From contig CM042086.1 of assembly GCA_023512835.1 (NCBI GenBank), forward strand, positions 6,363,799 to 6,427,798: a stretch of 64,000 bases of DNA, written 5' to 3'. Position numbers and translations under genes: made by a program. Origin of the DNA: Taxillus chinensis. Lineage: Eukaryota; Streptophyta; Magnoliopsida; Santalales; Loranthaceae. Every line of letters begins with the position of its first letter. Positions within the stretch are counted from its first letter, which is position 1. A model generated the notes under the pieces. The model did not search any database and was not told the origin of the DNA. It was given only the letters and a program-made list of their open reading frames with translations. Below are positions 43,330 to 54,492 of this stretch, piece after piece.

Positions 43330-43768
43330 CTTTGTTGCATTTAAAGCATCCTCAACCCTCAGCTTCTTTTCTTTCAGTTCAGTCTCAGTTTGTGCTCCAA
43401 CCTTCAAGATTTCCAACCAAAATTCAAAACAAATCTAACACGTACTACAAGAGACTTCATAAATCAACTCAACTTTCTAAATTAATCGATAGCTTACTTG
43501 AATAACAGCAACACCACCAGATAATTTTGCAATTCTTTCATTTAATTTTTCCTTCTCATAATCTTGCTCTGCAGCCTACAGGGAATGGGTGCATAATTTA
43601 CATCACAGGATTCATATAACAAATATCAAACTGTGTGCATAGCCATGTGGATGCACAAAAGGAGAGAGAAAAGATTGGTACCTCAATAAGATTTCTAATC
43701 TGTGCAACTCTTTTATTAACTGCTTCTTCAGTGCTTCCATCACCAACAATCGTGGTGGCATCCTTGGT
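43330..43768 (-). pseudogene. CPN60B: CPN60B copy D: exons 7 (part), 8 and 9
   Basis: Exon 9 (43330-43401, [19 protein letters not shown]), exon 8 (43498-43575, [19 protein letters not shown]) and the 3' part of exon 7 (43682 to about 43768, [20 protein letters not shown]). It breaks in mid-exon after ggcatccttggtg and in intron 9. Frames within the fragment are open and the introns resemble those of copy F closely, so it is a recent internal slice of the gene with no coding capacity alone. Confidence 0.85.
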
Positions 43769-43849
43769 GGCTCTGCTTCTTCAGTATTGATTTCCATTAA
43801 TTCAAGATCGCTGGTAAGATTTTGATTTCCATTAACTCATTTGTTGGTA

Positions 43850-44449
43850 AAAAAGGTAAAAAAAAAAAAACTGATATACGTACATATCCCAAAATTTACA
43901 TTAAAAAAAACTATGTGAGATTTCAAGGAATTAACACCGAAACAGAGCCACAAATTCTTGCCAGTGCTCATCCCGTCTACTTACATTTCTCCCAACAAAA
44001 AATGACAGCTAATCCGGTCCCTCCTCTTTACTTTATTTATGTTATTTTTAAATAAATTTTAAAAAAGCAAAAACAAAATAAACTTTTTTTAAAAAAACAA
44101 AAAAAAACAAAATCTATCAATTGCAAAATTTCAGACGATGGATAATAATGAAAAACAGAGCATAAAACAATGATTTATTTCTTCGCACACAATCTCTTTC
44201 TGTTACAATATATTAAATAACAATAGAAGCAAACTGACTCACAACTGCCAAATAAGCCCCATAGGCTGTTGCACAGATATATTACATAGCACACGCACGC
44301 TGACACACGAAATATATAAAATACACAACATGACATATAGATTTGCAGTTCTGAAGGCATGCATATATAATGCATTAAACAGCGCTAGTTAATGCAACAG
44401 ATTAAAAAGCCCGCGACATGGCCGACGACGATCGACGTCGATTATTCAT
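43850..44449 (-). repeat. B3-gene 3' flanking module, copy 8
   Basis: Matches 36700-37245; see the landmarks there. Starts just after the broken end of CPN60B copy D and a tttccattaattcaagatcg segment shared with 5290 and 33040. Confidence 0.6.
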
Positions 44450-44809
44450 TTAAATAGGGAACTGGCGGAACAAGACGGAGAAGACCAAGCAGTGGTTGTG
44501 AGTGTCCCAATGCAACAAGATCTGGTCGCCGGCATTGAGCTTCCTCCTCTTCACGAACTCCGTCGACCAATTGTTAGTGAGGACGTAACTCGTGTCCCCC
44601 TTCCACCTCTTCAGGGTCATGCAGTGACGCGACCGCGTATTGAGATCCCACACATCCACTGGACGTTCCTTACCTTCCCGAGCGTCCCTGGCCTCCTCCG
44701 GGCTCAAGTGGCACAGAATCTGAGACTCCACCACTCCCATCCCCAGCTTCAGCCTGCAATGATGACTGCTCACGTCGCTCTTCGTCAGCTCCTTCGTCAC
44801 CGGCATCAT
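44450..44809 (-). CDS. B3 domain-containing protein, copy 8 (subtype PVTKEL)
   Basis: 119-residue single B3 domain, close to copy 6: MMPVTKELTKSDVSSHHCRL, GMGVVESQILCHLSPEEARD, VDVWDLNTRSRHCMTLKRW, TNNWSTEFVKRRKLNAGDQI and LLHWDTHNHCLVFSVLFRQF. It keeps KRW and LHWDT, so it looks the better-preserved member of this subtype. Intact frame; TATA box CTATATATAAAG at 44889-44900. A presumed nuclear DNA-binding factor of the At2g33720 type. Confidence 0.8.
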   Translation of the reverse strand: MMPVTKELTKSDVSSHHCRLKLGMGVVESQILCHLSPEEARDAREGKERPVDVWDLNTRSRHCMTLKRWKGDTSYVLTNNWSTEFVKRRKLNAGDQILLHWDTHNHCLVFSVLFRQFPI

Positions 44810-44888
44810 CCTAGCTAGCTACCAGTACTGAGTCAGACGCAGGCTGCAGGGTTTAATTCCCCAGCTTTGGGATCGGAGCGAAGTGGTG

Positions 44889-44900
44889 CTTTATATATAG
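44889..44900 (-). promoter_or_regulatory. TATA box of B3 copy 8
   Basis: CTATATATAAAG on the minus strand, about 80 bases above the start codon. Confidence 0.5.
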
Positions 44901-44939
44901 AGGGAGCCAACAATATGACAAGAGAGGAGCAAAAAGCAG

Positions 44940-46290
44940 GGTCCATGTACAGTGTGGTTTCCACACAACACACACACACAGTGTACAGCGTGGTATGTGT
45001 AAACCGATTTTTGCTTAATCAACGTACCAAAAGCTAGACTCTGATACCATTGGTCAAGAAGCTAGGAAGAGGGCGAGTCTCAAATATAAAGGTCGGGGGG
45101 TAACTAAGGATTATATTTTTTTAAAATAATGACACATGGGCCATGAACATAAAATGAAACCTTAACTTGAGCTTGGCTCAGCCTGTATTTGCTAGGGAAT
45201 CAGACGTGATGACTTGAAGGTGCAAAGGGAGAGAGAGCGCTGATAATTTTTTTTTTTAAACCCTGATCTGATCCTGATCAGCGTTATTAATTTTTGGACC
45301 CTCTTCCGATGATTTCCGATTCAGTGGTGATTGCTAAGTGGGGACATCCAAGAGTTTGCAGTCACGATCAAAGATTGATGGCGACTGACGAGTTTTTTCG
45401 TGAAGGAAAAAGAAAATAATTTAGCTTTAATTTCTTCTTTTTCGTCTTAGCTAAATTAAATTAGTTTATTTATATTTAAATTCTGGTATTTATTTGCTAA
45501 ATTCTGGTATATTTAAGTTCATTTTCACTATAGTTAATTGTTAATCTTATTACAACATTGCGCACATCATTTTAACAATAACAATGGCAATAAAAAGTAA
45601 GATGTGGTGACCAATCAAAATAAATATGGGCTTCAGGTAGGGATTGAACGATAGGACAGAGACCGGAGCCAGTGATGACTTAATAAATATGCCGACTGGT
45701 GATCCGCCTCTAATTGATTTTGTTGTCTGACAATTGAGATTTAAGACCGGATCCGCGTGAAACACTGATCAGTCTCTTTCACTCTAACTGTCTGAGGTAT
45801 ATACAGAGTGCATAATATTTTTTATTTAATTTACAAAGTGCAAAGGTGGAATTAATTATATATACAATAATGCCAATATACAATACACAATTAAATTATT
45901 ATATAAATACAAATATAATTATTATCATGAAATATATAAAAATATAAGAGCCTCAATGATGGGCTTGAGCCCCCTAAATCTTGAGGCCGGCCCTGCGGAG
46001 AGAGAGCGCTAATTTAAAGGGAACTCCCTGCGCGCACGCCCCTCCAAAGTAACCAAAGGGTCACGATTGTATTCCAAAAAGTAGTGTACCTTCAGATTTG
46101 GCAACTTTTCCTGTACAAATATATTATCACTCTTAATATAATTATAATAATATTTTATATTATTTTTATTTTATATTAAATTATTTAATAAAAATAATAT
46201 AGAGGATAAATAATATTTTTTAATATATTAATGAAAAAAATTAAATATAAGAAAAACATGTCAGAATCTATATTTTTAATTTTTTCTTAG
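44940..46290. other. Intergenic, duplicated from 37.8-39.4 kb, AT-rich
   Basis: 44.95-45.66 kb and 45.71-45.85 kb match 37.75-38.46 and 39.23-39.39 kb. 45955-46000 ends in a ggccggccctgc dispersed-repeat terminus. No gene. Confidence 0.4.
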
Positions 46291-46299
46291 AGAAAAACA

Positions 46300-46396
46300 T
46301 GCATGCCTTCGAATCTATATGTCATGTTGTGTATTTTATATATTTCGTGTGTCAGCGTGTGCTACTTAATATATCTGTGCAACAGCCTATATGGAG
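46300..46396 (+). repeat. Inverted orphan copy of the B3 3' flank
   Basis: Reads gcatgcc, aatctatatgtcatgttgtg, tatttcgtgtgtcagcgtg, tctgtgcaacagcctat: the reverse complement of 44255-44360. It is the only 3' module in this orientation and has no B3 gene with it. Confidence 0.65.
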
Positions 46397-47112
46397 GTTA
46401 GTTGTACGAACGGTGCGTCATGACCAGGACGGCCCTGGAGTTTGGGTGGTTCCAAAGTTTTGAAACGAGACCCTCTAGAATAGTATATCTACGAATTTTA
46501 TTTTTTTTAAACCAGCAGCATCTCCTAGAAATTAGAATAGTAAACTAGGATTTTACTAGCCTAAAACAATTAATGAAACCAATGAGGTATAATATTTTTC
46601 ACCTACCATCACACAAATTATGTAATATATTTATGTAAGTATTTACATAAATTATATAATTATAAATTATGTAAGACAGACATAGAGGACAGTCAGTGTT
46701 GCGTATCTGACCAACTACGTACCAACGGCAGATTTGGGGGGTTGAGGGCTGACGGTAGAGGGCTGAGGCAGAATGGCGGATCTGGGGGCTGGCCATGCAG
46801 GGGCACTGCAGTGACTGCTGGAATAGGGATTCACAGTATGGGGAAAGGCGGAGAGCCGGAGGGCGGACGGCGGAGGCAGGCAGGACCGTTGAGGCAGAGC
46901 AGAGCTGAGGCGCCGGCGTGAAGGGGTCCCAACCGTCCAACCGTTAGATTCTAAATAATTTTATTCTTTTATTTTTTTTAAATTTTTTATAATTATATTT
47001 GTGCAGAATACTACGTTAAATTACTATAAAATTTTAACAACAATAACAATCGCGCTAAATTGTTATTTTAACAACAATAACAATCTCAACGTGCGGTTTT
47101 TTCTTCCCTCGC
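46397..47112. other. Intergenic with GC-rich patch
   Basis: A ggacggccctgg terminus near 46428 is typical of dispersed plant repeats that begin or end in GGCCGGCCC. A GC-rich patch (46720-46935) is open on the minus strand (113 codons) with no recognisable domain. Possibly a non-autonomous transposon with captured DNA. Confidence 0.3.
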
Positions 47113-47642
47113 AGCAAACTCGCGCTCGTCCAAAAGCAGGTACCTAAAAAAGTTCCAAAACCAAGGAAGGTTTGTTTAGGAATATTAAAGTCGTTTTTAG
47201 TTTTTTTGGGAATATAAAATAGACAACTACTTTAATATTTCCAAAACACAAAAATATGAATTCAGTTTAGCAATAGTTCATGACCGCAGATTCCTATACG
47301 GCGCGCTAGCGTATACCCACCAACTTTGTTGGACCATCAATCGATGCTTTGAGTATATCGATCGTTGTTTTGTGGAGGAGTTGCCTCCCTCCTTGATGCC
47401 AGGGCCCGGCCCCAACATTTAAGAGAGTAATCATTAAATTGGGGCCCTTAAGAACAATGGAGAGAGGTCGCATTACACTTAAATGTGTGCAGAAAAAATC
47501 ATGTTCAACTTAGTAATTTTGAGAGGCATAGGTTTTTCTTTTTCAAAATTTAAGAGTGAAATCATCCAGTTCTACTCACCAGAAACATTAGCAAGACCAT
47601 AACTTAGTAATTAATTATTATAAATAAAGAAAGACTTATCAT
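47113..47642. repeat. ~530-bp direct repeat, copy 1
   Basis: Starts gcaaactcgcgctcgtccaa and ends aagacttatcatta. A second copy is at 48476-49036 and a 5' piece at 39385-39506. The two full copies bracket CPN60B copy E. Contains a cagggcccggcccc repeat terminus. Confidence 0.7.
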
Positions 47643-47644
47643 TA

Positions 47645-48475
47645 AGCTCTGATACAAGAGCTTTTGTAGTTTTCTCAATGCCTCGGGTGATTAAAACAGG
47701 ATTTGCACCAGCTGCCACCACCTAAATAACATATTCAGTTATAATTGTGCCACAGTGGATTATACACTAACAACAGCAAATACTCTATAGGTTTGTCGAT
47801 CAGAATACCTTGACGCCTTCTGCAATAAGACCCTGTGCGAGAACGACTGATGTAGTTGTGCCATCACCAGCCAAGTCATTGGTCTTTGCGGCAGCTTGTC
47901 TAACCAGCTTAGCACCAACGTTTTCTACGGGGTCTTCCAATTCAACCTATAAGATCAAAATATTATACCATTGATCAGTAATGTAGTTTCAATACAAATA
48001 TCGCTACAAATATGTGTAGGATTTGTTTGACAAGAACAGCATTGTATAAGAAGAAAAAAAGTATAACGATGTAATTCACACTAATAAGTTTGTAACGTTT
48101 CGAGATGGAACATGGAAAAGCAATAAGAAAAAGTGGAAAAGAAAAAAAAATAAGAAAAAACCAAAGGCACGGGGTGTCGAAGTTTAATAGAAATTCTAAA
48201 ATCGATGGTTTGTCTTATATGTGAATTCAGAATGTTTTCATTTCAATCCATTTTGTGTACCTCTTTGGCAACAGTCACGCCATCATTTACAATTTTGGGA
48301 GATCCGTACTTGCTCTCCAGAACATCGTTCCTGCCTTTCGGACCAAGGGTGACACCCACTAAATCTGCAAGCTTGTTCACGCCAATCTAAGAGCACAGAA
48401 ACAAAAGCAATATGAAAAAGTGGGTAAGCAAAAGCAACATTAGCCCCCATCCAGTCACATAAAAAATCACCTGCA
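47645..48475 (-). pseudogene. CPN60B: CPN60B copy E: exons 2, 3 and part of 4
   Basis: Exon 2 (48261-48386, [20 protein letters not shown]), exon 3 (47809-47946, [20 protein letters not shown] and the AGDGTTTS nucleotide-binding motif, ending AEGVK) and the first part of exon 4 (about 47645-47721, [20 protein letters not shown]). Frames are open, but exon 2 has GRNDVLES where the family has GRNVVLES. The copy stops in exon 4 at one repeat and at the exon 1 donor side at the other (48475). No coding capacity alone. Introns match copy F closely up to the point where copy F diverges. Confidence 0.85.
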
Positions 48476-49036
48476 GCAAACTCGCGCTCGTCCAAAAGCA
48501 AAAAGCAGGTACCTAAAAAAGTTCCAAAACCAGGGAAGGTTTCTTTAGGAATATTAAAGTCGTTTTTAGTTTTTTTGGGAATACTTTAATATTTCCAAAA
48601 CACAAAAATCTGAATTCAGTTTAGCAATAGGGTATACCCACCAACTTTGTTGGACCATCAATCGATGCTTTGAGTATATCGATCGTTGTTTCGTGGAGGA
48701 GTGGCCCTCCCTCCTTAATGCCAGGGCCCGGCTCCAACATTTAAGAGGCTAAGGTAATCATGAAATTGGGGCCCTTAAGAACAATAATAATAGAAGAGGG
48801 ATCCCGTATTATAATTTATAACATTTGAGCTTAAATGTGTGCAGAAAAAACCATGTTTAAAAATTGAATGTGAAAATTATAATCCACTCTTTACTTTCAA
48901 TTTAGTAATTTTCAGAGGCATAGGTTTTTCTTTTTCAAAATTTAAGAGTGAAATCATTCAGTTCTACTCACCAGAAACATTAGCAAGACCATAACATAGT
49001 AATTAATTATTATAAATAAAGAAAGACTTATCATTA
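48476..49036. repeat. ~550-bp direct repeat, copy 2
   Basis: Same start and end as 47113-47642, with small indels. It joins CPN60B sequence on the left and a different exon-like piece on the right. Confidence 0.7.
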
Positions 49037-49128
49037 GGTGCATATATGCTGCTTTTGGACATCATCACATCAAACTTGTCCATTAGAGCCAAGAAAACCT
49101 TATCAGCATCGAAAGCTGCTTCCTAAAA
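49037..49128 (-). pseudogene. Orphan exon of an unidentified gene
   Basis: After a ttttag acceptor the minus strand reads EAAFDADKVFLALMDKFDVM then MSKSSIYAP. The composition looks coding and the acceptor is good. The other end is cut by the repeat at 49036. I do not recognise the protein. Confidence 0.4.
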
Positions 49129-49762
49129 ATATAATTGCAGAGAACAACAATTAAATACAAAAAATTAGCTATGCATTAAGATGCCAAGTTGGCAATCATG
49201 GACTTCAAAACAATTAATATGGATCTAAAGCTATAATCAAAACACTCCAGCAAAACGGGAAGAAGCTTGAACCACTGCTCCCAAACTCGAGAGAAATGTG
49301 AATGTGATAAGAGATATTTAATGTTTTCAAAAATAAACGTAAGAAAAAGAAAAGTGACATAATCTAATGGATAAAAAAAAAAAAAAGCAAAGCCAATGCC
49401 TAATTGTATTGGGCTCTCACGTCATTCCCGTCAATTAACAAAGCCAACCTATATTTTCTTCCAGCCTCAACAAAGAGTTCTTCACAATCTTCACACACAT
49501 TTACAAGAAGAAATATACTCACACACATTTGCATTGCAGTGTATATATATAATTCTTCAATGTTCAATCTTCACAGCCTCTAATTAGTAATTAATCATAA
49601 GCTGCTTGTAAGAAACACATGAGAAATAAACATACTCACATCACATGGAACGGATCACGGATCACGGATGTCACGAATTGAGGCAAAGACGGTTACGGTC
49701 TCATAGTCGGAGTCGGACGGATTGCCGGTCGCCGGATTGAGGCAGGGATGGTCTCACGGTGC
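49129..49762. other. Intergenic
   Basis: AT-rich intron-like DNA next to the orphan exon, then a patch of repeated cacggat and cggattg-type motifs (49650-49765). This patch resumes at 53580 beyond the solo LTR. No gene. Confidence 0.35.
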
Positions 49763-49910
49763 CGGTCTGTAAGACCCGCAAAAATTTAAGCTCTTTCTTA
49801 AATAGTAATAATAATAATGTCATTACTAAAAATAGTTAGAAAGAATATTTTAGATATTATCAAAATAAAAATAAGTACCCAATATAGTCATTTAAGTAGA
49901 ATGTGACTAG

Positions 49911-51132
49911 TGTCACGACCCGAGTAGCGTGGTGCTGACGGGACGTTTCTTAGTGGCATGATTCAGGAATGGATTCGTGCTACGTAAAGGAGAGGGGTTG
50001 GTTGAAGCGTAGATGGTGCGCAGCGAGAAGGTTCCAGGCAGTTCGTGGAGGAGAACGGATGGAACCCCTTCGGAGTTCAGACGTGCCGACCCGGTTGAAT
50101 GCGGGGAGCACGCCGCTAGTCGAGGACTTGACGTTGAAGAAGGGATTTGGCCATCCTTACACAAACTGGTCGGGAACTGGAGCCGTTCTCCTGATGAGCC
50201 CAGTGGCAGGGCGAAACCAGTCTACGTGCGCTTCAACCCTCAAAGGCTAAACTTAGCGGACCGTGGATAGAGAAGCTAAGTGCCGTAAAGGGTTGAGAGG
50301 CGCAGGAAACCTGACCCCGTGACAAGTGGTATCAGAGCCGAACCGGCCCGTATCCTGAAGACTCGCCGAGCATTCTCGCGAGTAGCGTGATCCCAAGGTG
50401 GGAGCTCACAGAGGTGAGTCGACCGATAGTGTCTTGCACGCCTTGCGTCCATAGAGTTGGAGTATCCTAGAGTGTGATACAGAGTTGGGCAAGGGAGTAC
50501 GAAGGAGCGCGTCGGAGCGATCTTGGAAGCCTCCTATCCTTTGGACATTGGGCGAGTGGGCGAGCATCTTGGTAAAGGTGTTGCAACTGCGGGGAAGCGA
50601 TGTCCAAGCTGTTGACATTAGGCGAGTGGGAGGGCGTCGAGGTAACGATGCCATCGCCTGCGGGGAAGCGATGTCGACAAGCGCAACGAGGACGTTGCGA
50701 GGATTGGGTGGAGGAGAATGTCACGACCCGAGCAGCGTGGTGCTGGCAGGACGTTTCTTAGTGGCACGATTCAGGAATGGATTCGTGCTACGTAAAAGAG
50801 AGGGGTTGGTTGAAGCGTAGATGGTGCGCAGCGAGAAGGTTCTAGGCAGTTCGTGGAGGAGAACGGATGGAACCCCTTCGGAGTTCAGACGTGCCGAGCC
50901 GGTTGAATGCGGGGAGCACGCCGCTAGTCGAGGACTTGACGTTGAAGAAGGGATTTGGCCATCCTTACACAAACTGGTCGGGAACTGGAGCCGTTCTCCT
51001 GATGAGCCCAGTGGCAGGGCGAAACCAGTCTACGTGCGCTTCGACCCTCAAAGGCTAAACTTAGCGGACCGTGGATAGAGAAGCTAAGTGCCGTAAGGGG
51101 TTGAGAGGCACAGGAAACCTGACCCCGTGACA
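49911..51132 (+). mobile_element. TRIM retrotransposon, copy 2 (1.22 kb)
   Basis: LTRs of 414 bp at 49911-50324 and 50719-51132, ends TGTCACGACC and CCCGTGACA. A 4-bp CTAG repeat (49907-49910, 51133-51136) flanks it. The primer site (tggtatcagagc, 50327-50338) is a perfect initiator-Met tRNA complement, and a purine tract precedes the right LTR. Very similar to the TRIM at 34551, though not derived from it by segmental copying, because flanks and TSDs differ. It is inserted in a solo LTR, so it is the younger insertion. Confidence 0.9.
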
Positions 51133-52092
51133 CTAGTAAGTAGCCATTAGAATAGTAACTAGCAGTTAGAATAGTAACTAACCGTTGGAATAAGTAACTA
51201 ACCGTTATGAATAGTATCTGTTTGAATTGTTATAAATAGGTATGTGTATGTAATAATGTTTTATAATATTATACTTTATAGGTTTATAAAGTAAGGAGTC
51301 ATGGAATATAATGTTATCTTACTTTATTGTTTATTGATTACGTAATTATATTATTTTATCCGCGTTAATATTAAATACGTTATAAAAATAAAATAATTTG
51401 TTATACGTCATAAAAAGTTTAGATGCTATATATTATGTCATTTAGTTTCTTAAACCAAAATTACTATGGGTAAGTAAGTATTACAAGCCTTAACTTTACC
51501 AAAAGTATGAAACATAGGTAAGACCCAAAAATTTGAATAAGGCAGATTCTGGAGGTCTCATTCAAAAATTATAACTTGAGTTATACAGATCCAATTGACA
51601 TGAAACCAAAGCCCATTTGTTCCTTTATCACTTAGCTAAAACGTGTAAAAATTTCAGAATTTAATATGAAGCCAATCAATTCCAGAAGTTAAAATACTAC
51701 ACATAGGTTCAGTGTGAACGGGTAAACATTTTAGTATGACTTTAAAATTCAATAACTTTTGTTATACACATGTAAAAATTATAAAATTGGTACCCATTTG
51801 TAGATATTTGAGTTACTAATGCAATACAATTGGCCATTTGTCAAAAACTACAAAATTAAAAACGTTATAATTGAATTAGTAGGGAGTACACCAATATGGA
51901 CTTTTGATGCCAAAGGAACCTTCTAGGTTTAAAAGTCTTAAAACATTTTTTAATGGTAAGAGGAGATAACCACGTTTTTAATAAGAGATAATATGAGGAA
52001 AATAAAGTATTATATATATTTTAAATAATTTAATTTAATGCCAAAGTCAAATTCGTACACTATTTTTCACACTATTACACCTACCACCTTAC

Positions 52093-52105
52093 CTATAAAT
52101 AGCAT
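52093..52105 (+). promoter_or_regulatory. TATA box in the 2.6-kb solo LTR
   Basis: cctataaatagca, followed by a C-rich leader and later agaggtaaata (52253), a possible splice donor in the element leader. Confidence 0.45.
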
Positions 52106-52299
52106 GCCTCACTTCCCTTCTCAAGCACTCTTTCCATTCAAATAAGCCACAAAACTCTCCTCCAAAGACTTCCCAAAAAGTTCTATTAACACCCTAATAG
52201 CCCTCCAAGCCTTCTCTTCTCTCAATCTTCCTCTCACTTGTTGGAAGTTCCAAGAGGTAAATATTTCAAGCATATATTAATCATGTTCTTCCTCCTCAT

Positions 52300-52640
52300 A
52301 TATATATATATATATATTATGGATGGTCTTGCCCCTCAATATATATATGTATATTTATTAAACAATACGTAGATGTATATATATAAATTATTATTATTCC
52401 ATGGAAGGCTAAGCCTCCTCATACATATATATATTATGGATGGCTTTGCCCCTCAATATATATATGTATATGATACGTATATGTGTGTATATAGATTATT
52501 ATTATTCCATGGAAGGCTAAGTCTCCTCGTACATATATATATTATGGATGGCTTTGCCCCTCAATATATATATGTATATTGTATAGTATATACGTATATT
52601 ATATATGTATATGTATACGTATAGATTATTATTATTATTA
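52300..52640. repeat. Tandem repeat, three ~110-bp units
   Basis: ttatggatggctttgcccc at about 52317, 52434 and 52541, with cctcaatatatatatgtata and ccatggaaggctaag between. Tyrosine/isoleucine-rich frames here are artefacts. Confidence 0.75.
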
Positions 52641-53579
52641 TCATGAGAAGTTTTTCCACCATAATATACTTATATATGTCTCTCAATATATTATTTATGA
52701 ATATACTATTATTATTCAAACTAAAATATTAACTTTTAAATTTTGTTTCAAGGTTTATAAACGCGGAAGACAAAAAGATAGTAAGGATCCCCTCTCCCTT
52801 TCCTTACCACGATCTCCGACGTGGAAATTCATTTCCTATTTCTTCTCTATATTTCTATCTCAAGATTTCTCCTCATAATATTATTTTAAGAAGAAATTAA
52901 CTTTCTTTGGCACTTCTTGGGAAATTTGGTAATCTAATTTATTGAATGACGAATAACCCTTTTACTTATTGGGGCTATTATTGCAAGACCTTCCTTTACG
53001 TTGAAATTTACCATGGATGTGATTGTTTGAAAATTTATGAAGATATGTTTTATGTTTGGCAATATGTTTATGGGTGGTTCCAGAAAGACCTCCAATGCAT
53101 TGGGTAAAGAACATCACTGGAAAGTGTCAATCCAGTTGATAACAAGTTATGCAAGATATCTAGGTAGTGAACCTAGATGAGTAAATATTCTTATTTTTCC
53201 ATGAGTTGATTATTCTCCATATATTATCCCTTACTTTTAATCTTACTGGGCTATTTGAGCTCATTTCCTTTCATGTTTTGTTTCCAACCCCAGGGAACTA
53301 GGACAAAGCAAGGATGCTAGGATAATGGTGTCCAAAATGCTTGGAATAAAATCATAAGAAGATTATGCATGTAGTATTTATATGTCATGTAAAACTATAA
53401 TGGGTTATCAATACCTAGTCTCTAAACGCTAAACCTTAGAGATCTTATGATGAATATTGATGTAATAAATAAACCATCGAATTTATGTTGAGTAATAGAT
53501 TACTATTCATATAATTGTAATATTTTATTTGTCTAACGCACCCGGTCTGGAAGTCCAGATTTGGGGGCGTTACACGGTC

Positions 53580-54371
53580 GGACGGATGTCACGGATCGCA
53601 CAGCAGCAGGGCCGGGGAGGGAGGACCTGCAGCGGGCGGGAGGGCTCAACCGCTTAGGGCGACAGCACAGCAGCGGCGGCCGCAGGCGGCCAGGCAGGAG
53701 CGTGGAAGGGCAGACGATGCCGTCGGCTGTGGTCGCGTGGAGGGGAGGAGAAAGCTGTCAGTGGTCACGTGGAGGGGAGGAGGAGGCTGTCAGGCTGTAG
53801 AGGCCGTGAAGCATACACTAGGTCAGAATGGGAGAAGAGGTGAACTGGTGAAATGGGGCCCTAGTTTTGGCGTAACTTTTGGGGGCCCAAGGCCCAGGCC
53901 TCCCTTGGGGCCGGCCCTGCTGAACTATACGTTACGAATTCTAACGTACAGATCGTACGGTAATTTGATAGAAAACTCAGCTAAATCCTAACGTAATATG
54001 TGTCATGTGTTTAAAAACACATCACGTGAGTTTTATTGTGTCACATTACAATTTGGTTGCAAATGACATTGATTCATCTGAATATTAATATTGAATTTAA
54101 ATACGTGGGTCTCATAGTTTTTTCATTTATTTGTAAATTTAAATTTAATTTTTGCTAGAGATGTCAATAACTTTTAATTTTTAAAATTTTAAATTTTTCT
54201 TCTACTTTATGACCTAAGCTTACTATAATTTTCATAGAACTCATTTTTAAAAAAACATAATTTTTCTACAACATAATTTATATCTCTTTTTTTTTCAAAA
54301 CTCAGAATTAAATGTCAACTTCAATAAAAATTCAGAAAACAAAAATCAAAACGCGTAACAAATGTCACATA
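53580..54371. other. Intergenic with GC-rich patch
   Basis: 53580-53925 is a GC-rich patch ending in ggggccggccctgc, a dispersed-repeat terminus also seen at 45.98 and 46.43 kb. It was split from 49.66-49.77 kb by the solo LTR. The rest is AT-rich. Frames are not supported as genes. Confidence 0.35.

Positions 54372-54440
<69 letters not shown>
54372..54440. repeat. (CA)n(TA)n compound microsatellite
   Basis: About 25 bases of CA followed by about 44 of TA. Probably highly length-variable. Confidence 0.9.
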
Positions 54441-54445
<5 letters not shown>

Positions 54446-54492
54446 GAGTAATGTTACGTACAATCGGTTCCTCTAAGTTCACTCGACATAAC

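Larger units (their letters stand above)
49768..53574 (+). mobile_element. Solo LTR (2.6 kb net) with nested TRIM
   Basis: Starts TGTAAGACCCGC and ends GGGGGCGTTACA, flanked by a perfect 5-bp repeat CGGTC (49763-49767 and 53575-53579). Removing the TRIM at 49911-51132 leaves about 2.6 kb. No gag or pol inside. A TATA box (cctataaatagc, about 52093) followed by a cytosine-rich leader looks like the LTR promoter. The tract 52300-52640 has three ~110-base tandem units (atggatggctttgcccctc). Ends of this type occur in plant gypsy elements; the lineage is not assigned. Confidence 0.78.

Noticed and set aside
52373..52878. Tyr/Ile-rich frames
   Set aside because: AT-rich tandem repeats in a solo LTR.
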